Assembly: GCF_012163155.1 (NCBI RefSeq)
Contig: NZ_JAAVUN010000015.1
Coordinates: forward strand, 1-64,000
Direction: 5' to 3'
Origin: Kocuria subflava
GTDB taxonomy: Bacteria > Actinomycetota > Actinomycetes > Actinomycetales > Micrococcaceae
DNA length: 64,000 bases
Shown: in pieces, positions 25,378 to 34,289 of the stretch
Numbering within the stretch: the first letter of the stretch is position 1
Layout: every line of letters starts with the position of its first letter
Made by a program: the position numbers and the translations under genes
The notes under the pieces: model-generated
Database searches by the model: none
Told to the model about the DNA's origin: nothing
Seen by the model: only the letters and a program-made list of their open reading frames with translations

Positions 25378-25653
25378 CTAGCGTTCGGTAGCCAGGGAAG
25401 TAGCAACGCTCCGCATCGTTGTGTCGTGGCTGACGATGGTGGCATCGCGTCCGGAGGGGATCACTGACCCCACATGGATGGCGTCAAGGGCCTTGAGGAG
25501 ACGTTCGATCGAATCCGCTACAGCCAGCACGCCTTCGGTGACCGGCACCAGGGCCAGGACGTCGAGAAGCTCGTCCCACCGAGACACAGGAAGACCCTCA
25601 CGACGCAGCACCCGGGTCAGCTCGGTTCGCAGAATTCTGGACGAGACAACCGT
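25378..25653 (-). pseudogene. Remnant of a PIN-domain (VapC-type) toxin gene
   Basis: The last 91 codons of this frame resemble the C-terminal two thirds of a VapC toxin: SSRILRTELTRVLRREG with the conserved Glu, LLKALDAIHVGS with an Asp, and ATIVSHDTTMRSVA with the last Asp. The N-terminal part with the first catalytic Asp (LDTSA-like) is absent. The frame upstream of about 25653 is not protein-like, and no antitoxin gene accompanies it. It is best read as a truncated relic. It is distinct from the intact VapC at 26312-26713. Confidence 0.7.
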
Positions 25654-25767
25654 GTGCTGGACGTCCGCAGTGGTGTGGCAGGTCGGTCGATCAGGCAGTA
25701 CTAGGTACAGGTCATCAGTGCTGTCGACTGCAGCCCAGCGACTCCCCCACCCAGTAGGCTCCCGATC

Positions 25768-26202
25768 ATGGACGGGAGAGCACACATCGGACAGGTCAGT
25801 GAGTGGGCCGACACGCTGGAGAACCACCGCCAATGGGTCCGGGGCCTGATCGCAAACCCCGGCACGGCCACAGCCTTCGACACCGACGTGGACACCAAGC
25901 TGGCCGTCGTCGGGGCCGTGGCCCAACAACTGGACCTGGAGAACACCACGGGGTAGCAGGCACTGGGCGTCGTGTTCGGGGACGCCCTCGGTATGGCCGT
26001 CGGTCTGCCGTGGGGTGAAATCACGGACGAGTACGGAACGGACCCCTGTCTGGTGGCCGATGCTCGAACCGACAGCGTGGTCTTTCCTCTCACCATGCTC
26101 TCGAAACGAGCCGAGCGTGGTGAACGCCTCGATCCCGTGAGCATCCGAAACCTGTTCGACGACGTCGGCACCGACGCCCTGCGGCTGAGCAGGCAAAGCT
26201 GA
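25768..26202 (+). pseudogene. DUF3806-like gene interrupted by an in-frame TAG
   Basis: The frame starting at 25768 encodes 62 residues, meets TAG at 25954-25956, then continues in the same frame to TGA at 26200-26202. The part after the stop (QALGVVFGDALGMAVGLPW, EITDEYGTDPCLVAD, VFPLTMLSKRAERGE, DPVSIRNLFDDV) is characteristic of DUF3806 proteins. The part before it (NHRQWVRGLI and later DLENTTG) is a fitting N-terminus. One nonsense change separates the halves, so decay looks recent. An alternative is re-initiation downstream, but no ribosome binding site is evident. Confidence 0.75.
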
Positions 26203-26346
26203 CAGGACCAGTGGGATCTGCTGGAGCATTACCCGCGAGCCACGTACGCGGTGCTCGACGCCGCCGGACACCTGCTGCAGATCGAACGCCCGCGGCTCAC
26301 GGAAGCCTTCATCATGGACTGGCTGGATCGGGTCGCAAAATCGTGA
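26203..26346 (+). pseudogene. 3' fragment of an alpha/beta hydrolase gene
   Basis: These 47 codons after the DUF3806 remnant encode QWDLLEHYPRATYAVLDAAG, then HLLQIERPRLTEAF and a Trp-Leu-Asp-Arg-Val end. This is the typical C-terminus of an alpha/beta hydrolase, including the catalytic His in AGHLLQIE. There is no start codon or N-terminal part. The 3' end overlaps the convergent VapC gene. It is a leftover of a deletion. Confidence 0.75.
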
Positions 26347-26713
26347 GTCCCTCGTTCACGGCGGCTGCGGCCTGCCGGTCGTCGTAGGTCAACAGGCGAT
26401 CGGCCTCAACCGTCAGCGCCGTGGCGATGTGCAACGCGTCAAGCGTGCCCAGATGCTGCGCGGGTATCCGGGAGGCAAGGTGCAAGACGCCTTCGGTCAA
26501 CCGCAGCACGGTGAACGGCCTCAGTACAGGTTCAACCTTGTCCTGGTCCACTCCGAGCCGAATGGCCAAACGGCGCAACTCCACGGTGGCAATCGTTGAG
26601 ACCACCATGGGCTCCGCGGAACCCGCCAGTCGACTCAACTCGGCCCGGAGGAACGCAGACTCCGCTTCCTCCACCAGCAGTTTGGCCAAGGCGGAGGTGT
26701 CCAGCAGTATCAC
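26312..26713 (-). CDS. vapC: VapC-family PIN-domain toxin
   Basis: This 133-residue protein is a complete PIN domain ribonuclease. Its acidic residues are in MILLDTSALAKLLVEE (first Asp), VSTIATVELRRLA (Glu), LGTLDALHIATAL (Asp) and LLTYDDRQAAAA (Asp). VapC toxins cleave specific RNAs, often tRNAs, and are held inactive by a partner antitoxin. The GTG start overlaps the antitoxin stop codon (GTGA), the usual toxin-antitoxin arrangement. It converges on, and slightly overlaps, the alpha/beta hydrolase fragment. Confidence 0.92.
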   Translation of the reverse strand: MILLDTSALAKLLVEEAESAFLRAELSRLAGSAEPMVVSTIATVELRRLAIRLGVDQDKVEPVLRPFTVLRLTEGVLHLASRIPAQHLGTLDALHIATALTVEADRLLTYDDRQAAAAVNEGLTILRPDPASP

Positions 26714-26964
26714 CGGTCGCCCCGCAGCTCCGCCAGCGCATCTGCTGTGGGCCGTGCCACATGGACACCGGTGGGAAATTCCATGGCGCCGCTGCCCTCC
26801 CGGACCACCAACTCCGCGAGCACTTGATGCGGTTGTTCGGTGATCGGTCTGATCACAGCCACAGGGACACCACGGCTGGTCACCCGGATGCTGGCCCCCT
26901 GAGCCACTTCACGCATGACCTTGGCGTTGTCATTGCGCAACTCGCGCTGGCTGATCGTCCTCAT
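26710..26964 (-). CDS. vapB: Phd/YefM-family antitoxin of the VapC toxin
   Basis: The 84-residue protein opens with MRTISQRELRNDNAKVMREV, then GASIRVTSRGVPVAVIRPI, the standard prevent-host-death antitoxin fold that binds DNA. A C-terminal tail follows that would wrap around the toxin. ATG 26964 is chosen over upstream starts because homology begins exactly there. There is no clear Shine-Dalgarno, so the mRNA may be leaderless. A direct repeat just upstream is a possible autoregulatory site. Confidence 0.9.
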   Translation of the reverse strand: MRTISQRELRNDNAKVMREVAQGASIRVTSRGVPVAVIRPITEQPHQVLAELVVREGSGAMEFPTGVHVARPTADALAELRGDR

Positions 26965-26973
26965 ACGGCGAAT

Positions 26974-26991
26974 GTAGCACTTCCGTAGCAC
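26974..26991 (-). promoter_or_regulatory. Direct repeat upstream of the antitoxin gene
   Basis: GTGCTAC occurs twice on the minus strand (26985-26991 and 26974-26980), 11 bp apart, close to one helical turn, and ending 10 bp before the antitoxin ATG. It may be an operator for the toxin-antitoxin complex or part of the promoter. Direct rather than inverted repeats are less common for Phd-type antitoxins. Confidence 0.4.
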
Positions 26992-27047
26992 CTGGTGAGA
27001 TTGCAGCCCCTCATCGCCCACAGGACCCTGCGCCCGCAACACCAGGA

Positions 27048-28196
27048 TTACGACGCCGCAGTCACGGCCCGCCGTCGTCGTGCCAGAACCCCGAGCGTGA
27101 CGGCCGGGATCAAGGTCAGGACAACAATGGAAGCGCCCACCGTGGCCGGCCCGGAGAGTCCCAGCGGGCCCGCCAGGGTTGCCCCGGCAACCGTGGTGCC
27201 GATGGCGGTGCCGGCGTTGAAGGCGGCCACGGCCAGCCCGGATCCCAACGTGGCCGCACGGCCGGCGTGACTGACTGCCAGGTGGATCAGCACGCTGTTG
27301 GCGCTGAGCCCGAAGACACCCAAAAGCACCACCAGGGTGACCGTGACCGCCGTGGCTCCCGTGAACAAGGCCATGGCCAGCAGCACCACGGTGCTGACCA
27401 TGGGGGTCACGATGATCACCGCATGCGGCCTGGTATCCCCCAACCGCCCGCCGAGCAGGGTGCCAAAGAACGAACAGATGCCGAATCCGGCCAGCACCAA
27501 CGGGACCAGCCCAGCCGACAATCCGGCCTGATCGGTGAGGATGGGGGTGACGTAGGAGTAGGTGGCCAGTACGCCACCGGTGGTGGTCAGGCAGGCAGCC
27601 AGAACCAGCCAGAGTCGGGGCGAGCGCAGATCAACAAGCCCCCGGAACACTGACTCCTCCTTGGGCGGTGGCGTGTCCGTGGGCACCAAACGGGCGATGG
27701 ACACCACGGCCACAGCAGCTGCCAGCGCCAACACCCAGAAGGTGCCACGCCAGCCCACATGTTGGGCAATGAACGCACCGATCGGCACGCCCAACACCGT
27801 GGCCAGTGACCCACCGGCCACCACAGCAGAAACCGCCCAGAAAGCCCCGGCGGCCAGTGCAGTGACGAATCGGGCCGTCATCAGAACCGTCATGTCTGAG
27901 CTGAGGGCAACCACCATGTGTCCCACCACAAACACGATCAGCGCAATCAACAACGTGAGCTTTTTGGACAGGCGCATGGTGGCCAGCGCAAGCAGTGGGG
28001 CACCAATCACCATGCCCACCGCAAACACTGTGATCAGAGAGCCCGCCTGGGCGATCTCATCCAACACGGATCCATCCAGTGACACTCCGGCTGACAGCGG
28101 CCGGGAGTTCACGCTGGGCGGGTTGACCTGGGTGCCGGTTTCGAACTGTGCTTCATCCTGCTCTACCGGACGGGAGGAGGTGTGGTCCTGAGTCAT
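27048..28196 (-). pseudogene. MFS transporter (DHA1 type) lacking the first membrane helix
   Basis: From about residue 50 the protein is a typical DHA1 exporter: IAQAGSLITVFAVGMVIGAP, then RLSKKLTLL and FVTALAAGAFWAVSA, with about eleven membrane helices in 382 residues. The first 50 residues are hydrophilic (MTQDHTSSRPVEQDEAQFET and beyond), where relatives have transmembrane helix 1. The ATG at 28196 has GGAGG five bases upstream, so the protein may still be made. However, the frame is also open upstream into the second half of the broken acdS gene. I read it as a truncated, probably non-functional transporter; a genuine 11-helix variant cannot be excluded. Confidence 0.65.
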
Positions 28197-29041
28197 GGTG
28201 GCCTCCACGGTGGGCTCCACCGGAATGCCGTACAGGTGTCCGGCCCATCCCTCCAGAACAGTGATTTCCTCCTGGCGGACCTCACGGCCCAGACCGATCA
28301 GCTCGGCCGTGTTGCGGGCAATGCGGCCCACCTGATCCCGGGTCTTCTCCAGGGTGGCTGAGGCATCGATTCCCAGGACTCGTCGCGCACGCCCACCGGC
28401 CTCTTTCAGCGCGGCAAAGCCTGCGATCATGCCGGCATGTGTGGAACCGGTGACGGTGCACACCACAATCGTGTCGAAGAAAACGCCCAGTTCCTCCTCC
28501 TGCTGGGCCACTCGTAGGCCCAGTTGGCGAATCCCAGGCCGCCGTACTTGTGTTCGGAGGCACCGGCCGGGATGGGGTAGGGCTTGCCACCGGCCTCCTC
28601 CACCTCAGCCAGGGCGTTTTCCCAGCTGGATCGGATGCCGATGTCAAAACCAGCCGGATCCAACCGGACGTCAGCGCCCATGATCCGGGACAGTTCAATG
28701 TTTCCCACCTTGTCATTGACGGGGTCATTCCAGTCCACCCACTTCTCCTGGACCAGGCGGGCCTTCAGCCCCAGGTGAGCCGCAACCGCTGCCACCTGCC
28801 GGGTGTGATTGGACTGGTAGCCGCCAATGGACACCAAGGTGTCGGCACCGGATTCCAGGATGTCCGGGACGATGTTCTCCAGCTTGCGGGTCTTGTTGCC
28901 ACCAAAGGCCAACCCGGAGTTGACGTCCTCACGCTTGGCCCAGATCTGGGCACCACCCAGGTGGGCGGTCAGATTCTTGAGCTGATGGATCGGGCTGGGG
29001 CCGAATGTCAGCGGGTAGCGGGGGAAATCGGTGATGGCCAT
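28197..29041 (-). pseudogene. acdS: 1-aminocyclopropane-1-carboxylate deaminase, frameshifted and truncated
   Basis: The N-terminal frame from ATG 29041 ([20 protein letters not shown]) has the PLP lysine region [13 protein letters not shown] and [19 protein letters not shown], typical of AcdS. It reads correctly to ANWAYE, where one base appears missing near 28510. The next frame continues the protein ([55 protein letters not shown]). Homology stops at EPTVEA near 28200, lacking roughly the last 50 residues. The enzyme normally breaks ACC into ammonia and 2-oxobutyrate and is common in plant-associated bacteria. Here it should be inactive. Confidence 0.85.
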
Positions 29042-29072
29042 GAGGGACTCTTGCTCGCCGGGTGTCACTTTC

Positions 29073-29094
29073 GATATGCAATATATTGCGTATC
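29073..29094. promoter_or_regulatory. GntR operator, 22-bp near-perfect palindrome
   Basis: The halves GATATGCAATA (29073-29083) and TATTGCGTATC (29084-29094) form a palindrome with one mismatched pair. It is an AT-rich island in GC-rich DNA, located 32 bp from the acdS start and 46 bp from the divergent gntR start. This is the expected place and style for a FadR/GntR-type operator controlling both genes. Confidence 0.78.
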
Positions 29095-29139
29095 GGCGGT
29101 TTAGACTGTCAAGGACGTTTTCCCACTGCCGGAGGATCC

Positions 29140-29838
29140 ATGCCCGTTCCCCAGACCCGTGGCCTTCACCAACGCTCGCTGCTGCGAGACGACGTCTACC
29201 GCAGCCTGCGTGATGCCATCATCCGCGGCGATCTCCAACCCGGGGAAAAGCTGCGTGATGCCGAACTCAGCGACTGGTTGGGGGTCTCCCGCACACCCAT
29301 CCGTGAGGCGCTGCTACGTCTGGAGCGCGCCGGACTGGTGGTGGCCACCCCGGGGCGGCTCACCATGGTGGCCCCGGAGAACGACGACGCCGTCCGGCAC
29401 GCCCAGCAGGTGGCAGCAGAACTGCATGCCCTGGCCATCACGCTGGCAGCACCCACGCTGGGACCGGAGGATTTTGCGGAGATGGAACGAGCCAACCAGG
29501 CCTTGACCACCGCACTGGACACTGTGGCAGCACCCGGGGACGACTCCCAGCACAGTCGCAGGTTATCATGCGCGTCTGAGGCCATTGACGCTGATGACGC
29601 CTTCCACGACGTGGCGGTGCAGGTCTGCGGCAACCCGTTGATTGGGCAGCACCTGGAATCAGTGACGGCCACGCTGCGGCGTCGTGAATTTCTGCATGTC
29701 GGGTCCCTGACGGGCTCCGACTCCCCCGACCAGCACCGTGCCATCATGCACGCACTGCAAGAGGGTCACGTGTCCACGGCAGCGGAGCTGACCCGGCAAA
29801 ACTGGCTGCGTTTGGCACCGCCCGTCCAACAGGACTGA
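29140..29838 (+). CDS. GntR-family regulator (FCD-type)
   Basis: This 232-residue regulator has a winged helix N-terminus ([39 protein letters not shown]) and a helical FCD-type ligand domain with His residues such as [16 protein letters not shown] 29140 has GGAGG four bases upstream; the frame extends further upstream but without homology. Divergent from acdS, it probably regulated acdS and the linked MFS gene through the palindrome at 29073-29094. It now sits beside a broken target operon. Confidence 0.9.
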   Translation: MPVPQTRGLHQRSLLRDDVYRSLRDAIIRGDLQPGEKLRDAELSDWLGVSRTPIREALLRLERAGLVVATPGRLTMVAPENDDAVRHAQQVAAELHALAITLAAPTLGPEDFAEMERANQALTTALDTVAAPGDDSQHSRRLSCASEAIDADDAFHDVAVQVCGNPLIGQHLESVTATLRRREFLHVGSLTGSDSPDQHRAIMHALQEGHVSTAAELTRQNWLRLAPPVQQD

Positions 29839-29854
29839 GCTCCGACGCACCAAC

Positions 29855-31315
29855 TCAACGCGGGGGCAATGTCCATTCGAGGGCCTCGGACAATCGCTGG
29901 TGCCGGAACGGGAAGCCCACTGTTTCCAGTGCCTCCGGGGTCACCCGCTGGTTGGCCAGGGCCAATTCCTTGGCGCCGTCCCGCCCCAGCAGCACCGCCG
30001 GACCGAATGACGGCACGGGCAGCACAGCAGGCCGCCGCAGTGCCTTGCCCAGGACCTTGGCGAACTCCTTTTGCCGCACAGGCTCCGGTGCCACGGCATT
30101 GACCGGCCCGGTGACGGACTCATCCACCGCGGCCCACGCGTACATACTGGCGATGTCATCCAGGGACACCCAGGAGAACCACTGCTGACCACTGCCCAGG
30201 GGCCCGCCGGCGCCGACCAGGTACAGGGGAAGTTGTAATTTCAAAACCCCACCCAGGCTGGAAAGCACAATGCCCGTGCGGATGGAGACCCACCGCATGC
30301 CCAGCTCCTGGACTCGTGCCGCTTCCGATTCCCACTGCTGGCAGACCTCAGCCAGGAACCCGTCCCCGAAATCGTCTTTCTCGCTGAGCAAGGCGTCTCC
30401 GCGGTCCGTGCCGTAGGCACCGATGGCAGAGGCACAGATGAAAGCCTGTGGTCGGTCTGCCGCGTCCAAGGCGGCACAGGACTCAACAATCAGCCGTGTG
30501 CTCTCAATGCGCGAGTTCAGGATCTCCTGCTTGTTGGATTCCGTGAACCGGGTGGCAATGGACTTACCTCCCAGATGAATCACCACATCTGCCCAGACCA
30601 CAGCACTGGGATCCAGGATCCCCTTGGCCGGGTCCCACTGGACCTGATCTTCACGACGACGCCGCCCCCGCACCAACGTACGGACCTGATGACCTGCGGT
30701 GGACAACAATGCAGCAACTTGGGAACCCACCAGCCCGGAGGCTCCGCCGATCAGAATGTTCAGCTCCTGCTGGCCGAAACGCTGTTCCAGTTGAGTCTGG
30801 AATGCCAGATCAGCACGCAATCTCTCCGTGCGGTCGGCAAAGGTCTTGGCCAAGGTGGAGTGCATGGCACGGTGGGTGAAAGCCCCTGCGAATGTGTCCC
30901 CGGCCGAGCTGAGACCGCGCAACTTCTGAGGAACGGCCTGGTACTGGATGCGGTCATGGACCACACAGGCCTCACTGGCATCCCGGCCTGATCCTGTGCT
31001 GGTGTCCGGATCGGCAAACGTGTGAGTGTGCGTCCAGGAAGCCAACGGCCCCTTGACCATCCGATCCACAAAGGACCGGGGCACGGGGCCGTCGTCGTGC
31101 TCGGAGACGAATGGCACGCGCACGGTCCCTGCTGTGCCCGGCACGGAAGTCAACAAGCGCGCACGGGTACCGGGCTGCAGCGGCGGGAAGGACTCACTGA
31201 CCACTGCCTGCGCCCACTCGGGGCTCAGTCGGGTCAACGCACCCGGGCGCTGATGCCAGGCCCAGACCCGATCCAAGGGGTACTCGAGGCGTTCGGTGGA
31301 TTCGAAGACGGCCAT
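29855..31315 (-). CDS. TIGR01777-family NAD-dependent epimerase with N-terminal SRPBCC domain
   Basis: The 486-residue protein is a fusion. Residues 1 to about 160 form an SRPBCC (START-like) domain with FESTERLEYPLDRVWAWHQR. The rest is a short-chain dehydrogenase-like epimerase of the YfcH/TIGR01777 type with nucleotide-binding GGASGLVGSQVAALL and motifs VIHLGGKSIATRFTESNK and SAIGAYGTDRGD. The reaction is unknown; relatives are sometimes called cell-division inhibitor SulA-like in error. ATG 31315 (MAVFESTERL) is preferred; an upstream TTG at 31342 would overlap the CHAD gene stop. It is co-directional with the CYTH-CHAD gene. Confidence 0.88.
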   Translation of the reverse strand: MAVFESTERLEYPLDRVWAWHQRPGALTRLSPEWAQAVVSESFPPLQPGTRARLLTSVPGTAGTVRVPFVSEHDDGPVPRSFVDRMVKGPLASWTHTHTFADPDTSTGSGRDASEACVVHDRIQYQAVPQKLRGLSSAGDTFAGAFTHRAMHSTLAKTFADRTERLRADLAFQTQLEQRFGQQELNILIGGASGLVGSQVAALLSTAGHQVRTLVRGRRRREDQVQWDPAKGILDPSAVVWADVVIHLGGKSIATRFTESNKQEILNSRIESTRLIVESCAALDAADRPQAFICASAIGAYGTDRGDALLSEKDDFGDGFLAEVCQQWESEAARVQELGMRWVSIRTGIVLSSLGGVLKLQLPLYLVGAGGPLGSGQQWFSWVSLDDIASMYAWAAVDESVTGPVNAVAPEPVRQKEFAKVLGKALRRPAVLPVPSFGPAVLLGRDGAKELALANQRVTPEALETVGFPFRHQRLSEALEWTLPPR

Positions 31316-31338
31316 GGGAGCTCCCTCAGTGTGGTTGA

Positions 31339-33174
31339 TCAAGCGTCAGGTGACGTTTCCGACAGTAGCCTGTCAATCAGCTCGGGCGCACGCCGTTCGT
31401 AATCCTGGACCCGGGCACGTTCGTGTCCGTGCAGCAGACCCACGACGTAGCGGTCCCCGCCGGTGCGGATCAGCGAGCGCGCGGCAAAGGCGAACCAGTC
31501 ATCCATCACGGCCGAATCCATCATCTGTGACAGCTCCGCCTGGATCTGCCCGGCGTTGTCCAGCAGACCCCGCCAGGACTTCTTGGGAACCAACCCGGTG
31601 GTGACAGCCAACCCATCCAGCCCGTAGCGCAGATTGCGCAGGGCCTTGCGGTGCGCGTGCACCAGATCCACCGCCTGGGAGATCTTGATCTGGGCATCCG
31701 GCAGCTCGATCTCGGGGTGCTCCGCCTGGTTGTCCTCTCCTGCGGGGTCCTCCTGCGTCACGGCAGCAGTCTCCTGCGCGGCGTCCTGCGAGCTGGGCAG
31801 GGTCTGGTCCGCTTCTGCCACTGCCCGGCTCCACCGCTTGACGGCCCGCGTGGCCAGCTTCTTGGTGGAAATCTCCCGGGCCTTGGGATTCAATTCGATG
31901 CCCTCGGCCCAGGTAGCAAGGTCAGCCAGCAGCTGCATGTGCGCCTTGCTGTTGAGGTGACGGACAGCCGCGGCTCGCGTGGACTCACGGTTGGACTGTG
32001 CCAAGGCATTGAGCTGCCCCAGACCCGCACTGCTGACCTGCTCCCCCACCAGGGCAGCACGCTGCGGCAACAGTTCCACCACAACCTCAGCATCCCGGGC
32101 AGCAGAGAGCTGGTCACTGAAGGCAGCCAACTGCTCTGAGAGCTCCGGGTGTGATTCACCGGCCAGTTCCTGGCCCACTCCCTCGATCACGGCAATCAGG
32201 CGGCGGGTAGCCACACGCACCGCGTGCACACCCTCCGGATCGCCAATACGCAGCAGGAAATCGGCGTAGAGCAATCCCGCCACGGAGGTGTTGACCAGAA
32301 CCCACACCTGGTCCTCAGCGGACTCTGGGGCCACCTGCTCCGGCTCCACCGCAGCAGGGTCTACGGGGGTCTCCTGTGCAGGGGTTGCACCCTTGTCGTT
32401 GAACTTGCCTTTGTCCTCGCCCTTGGACTTGCCCTTCTTCTTGGACTCGTCCTTTTTCTTGGCGTCGGCTTTCTGCTTGGACTTCTTCTTGTCGGCCTTG
32501 GACTCGTCCTTGGATCCGCCCACGGGATCGCCGTTCAGATCCGTGACAGTCACCGCGGCAGCGTCGTCGTCGGCACCCATCGCACGGGCGATCTTGGCCG
32601 CAGAGGCGGAGGGCTTGAGACCGCCGGCGAACAGCGCGGTTTCCAGCTCCTCGAACACAGCGGTACCGTCTGCACCGCTGCCGTTGACCAGCTCGACCTC
32701 GTACTCGGACCAGGAACGCTTGAGACCGGCGCGCTCGTCCGTGGCCACGACGTCGTCAATGCAGATCTCTGCCACGTGGCCAAAATCCGGGTGCTGCACA
32801 TTGAGCACCTGACGGTTGTTGACCACCGTGGCCAGGGGCTCCAGCTCCTGCCCGGCCAACAACCCGGCAACATACTGCTTCATCTGCGCAGGCAGACGGT
32901 CAGAGGTCTTCAGCATGGGCACGTGAAGTTCGTGCTTGCCCATCTGATCCCGGTACTTCAGGTGCCAACCGGCATCCGGCCCACCCTTGCGGCGTCGCAG
33001 AACAATGCCGAAGGCCGCCAAGCGGTTGCCCGGGGTGTCAAAGTAGACGGCGTGGAGATCACGCGGTACCTGCTCCGGCTCCACAGTGAGGACAGGAAGT
33101 GTGCTCCAGTCCAGTTCCGCACCGGCCGGCACTTCGTACTTGCGCTCGACCTCCAACTGCACGTTCGGGGTCAT
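31339..33174 (-). CDS. CYTH-CHAD domain protein with lysine-rich linker
   Basis: The 611-residue protein starts with a CYTH triphosphate tunnel domain (VQLEVERKYEVPA with the ExExK signature). Near residues 215-270 a highly charged linker follows (runs such as ADKKKSKQKADAKKKDESKK). A C-terminal CHAD domain has conserved histidine/arginine helices (GDPEGVHAVRVATRRLIAV and AHRKALRNLRYGLDGL). CHAD domains bind inorganic polyphosphate, and CYTH domains bind or hydrolyse triphosphates, so a polyphosphate-associated role is likely. ATG 33174 has AAAGGA upstream. The linker length and charge are unusual. Confidence 0.9.
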   Translation of the reverse strand: MTPNVQLEVERKYEVPAGAELDWSTLPVLTVEPEQVPRDLHAVYFDTPGNRLAAFGIVLRRRKGGPDAGWHLKYRDQMGKHELHVPMLKTSDRLPAQMKQYVAGLLAGQELEPLATVVNNRQVLNVQHPDFGHVAEICIDDVVATDERAGLKRSWSEYEVELVNGSGADGTAVFEELETALFAGGLKPSASAAKIARAMGADDDAAAVTVTDLNGDPVGGSKDESKADKKKSKQKADAKKKDESKKKGKSKGEDKGKFNDKGATPAQETPVDPAAVEPEQVAPESAEDQVWVLVNTSVAGLLYADFLLRIGDPEGVHAVRVATRRLIAVIEGVGQELAGESHPELSEQLAAFSDQLSAARDAEVVVELLPQRAALVGEQVSSAGLGQLNALAQSNRESTRAAAVRHLNSKAHMQLLADLATWAEGIELNPKAREISTKKLATRAVKRWSRAVAEADQTLPSSQDAAQETAAVTQEDPAGEDNQAEHPEIELPDAQIKISQAVDLVHAHRKALRNLRYGLDGLAVTTGLVPKKSWRGLLDNAGQIQAELSQMMDSAVMDDWFAFAARSLIRTGGDRYVVGLLHGHERARVQDYERRAPELIDRLLSETSPDA

Positions 33175-33194
33175 GAGAATCCTTTGGGTGGGGA

Positions 33195-34001
33195 TCAGGC
33201 GCGGCGACGGTTCAGGACGTCGTCCACATTGATGCCTGGGGTCTTGGCAGCAGGCTCGGGTGCCTTGGCAGCATCCTTCAGGCTCTGGCCGCGATCAGCA
33301 ACAGGGGCCTGGGGAACTTCCAGAGCCTTGGGTGCCTCACGGTGAGCCACGGCCGTGCGGGCATAGGTGGGCTTGGGAACCAGAGTGGGCTCCCACGTCC
33401 GGTTGGCGGACTGGGCTGCCACCTGACGCGCGGCGGCCACCAACTCGTCATGGGTGGGGATCTCCCGCGCCACCTTGGTGGGCGCTGCCACCTCAAGGTC
33501 GGCATCCGTCAGTTGCTCGGGCAGCTCCTGCGGAGCCTGTTCGGCTGCGGGCAAGCTGTAGCTGCCCTGACCGGAGTCCTCGGCAAACCGGAGGTCATCC
33601 AGGAAAGCCTGGTCCTCCGGCAGGTCAAGATCTGCGCGCTCTTGCTGTTCGCGGCGCACAGACTCCTGTGCCATGTATTCCTCGTTGTTGAAAACAGTGG
33701 CACGGGTGGCTGATGAGGCTTCGGCCACGCTGCCCGTTGCGGTACCTCCCGTGACTCCAGCAGCACGCTCGCGGCGTTCCTGCACGGCCAGGTAGCGCAG
33801 GGCCGCAATGGACCCCGCTCCCACCAGAACCAGGAACACCGGCCACGGCCAGGTCACCGCAACGGTCAGCGGTGCCAAGATTCCCGTGATGATGGCCAGG
33901 AAGAGAGCAGCGCAGCCCAACAAGAAGATGATGGTGCGATCCCACTTGATGCTCAGGCCCTCGAAGGCGGTCTCCACCTTCTTGGTCGCGCTGATGGCCA
34001 T
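33195..34001 (-). CDS. Hypothetical membrane-anchored protein
   Basis: This 268-residue protein has two hydrophobic helices at about residues 25-45 and 48-72, followed by a soluble acidic, Ala/Gln/Glu-rich tail of nearly 200 residues with probable coiled-coil stretches. I do not recognise a domain. ATG 34001 has AAGGAG upstream. It lies 20 bp upstream of the CYTH-CHAD gene in the same direction, so they probably form an operon with the epimerase gene. A scaffold or envelope-linked role is conceivable but unsupported. Confidence 0.7.
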   Translation of the reverse strand: MAISATKKVETAFEGLSIKWDRTIIFLLGCAALFLAIITGILAPLTVAVTWPWPVFLVLVGAGSIAALRYLAVQERRERAAGVTGGTATGSVAEASSATRATVFNNEEYMAQESVRREQQERADLDLPEDQAFLDDLRFAEDSGQGSYSLPAAEQAPQELPEQLTDADLEVAAPTKVAREIPTHDELVAAARQVAAQSANRTWEPTLVPKPTYARTAVAHREAPKALEVPQAPVADRGQSLKDAAKAPEPAAKTPGINVDDVLNRRRA

Positions 34002-34219
34002 ATCCTGACTCCTTGGGGGTCATCAGCCACGGGCTCAGGTGTACCCGGGACTGGTTGTGCAGAGAATGCTCGGCGTTGGCGGGAAGTGGATCACGAGCTG
34101 CCCCTGGCCAGTACATGGAATTGTGCCGTTGGAGCCGCCGGATCGGGTACAACAATATCGGAGAATCACACCCGTGTAATGCCAGATCCCAGGTGTGTCC
34201 GGTCAGTTCTTGAACCCAC

Positions 34220-34284
34220 CTGCCGAGACCTCCGTTCGAGCCCTCTCTGCGGCCTGAAACGGGCCGAAACGGAGGTCTGGGCAG
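34220..34284. terminator. Terminator-like branched hairpin after the acetyltransferase gene
   Basis: Arms 34220-34236 and 34268-34284 pair over 17 bp with one mismatch; 11 bp next to the loop are perfect (AGACCTCCGTT with AACGGAGGTCT). The 31-base loop contains an inner stem CGGCC/GGCCG. It begins six bases after the stop codon of the minus-strand acetyltransferase. The rest of the 34002-34289 gap shows no gene. Confidence 0.65.
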
Positions 34285-34289
34285 AGGTC

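Noticed and set aside
25135-26346. Complete integrative element in tRNA-Ala
   Set aside because: No integrase and no second copy of the tRNA 3' end was seen in the following sequence; only gene remnants are present.
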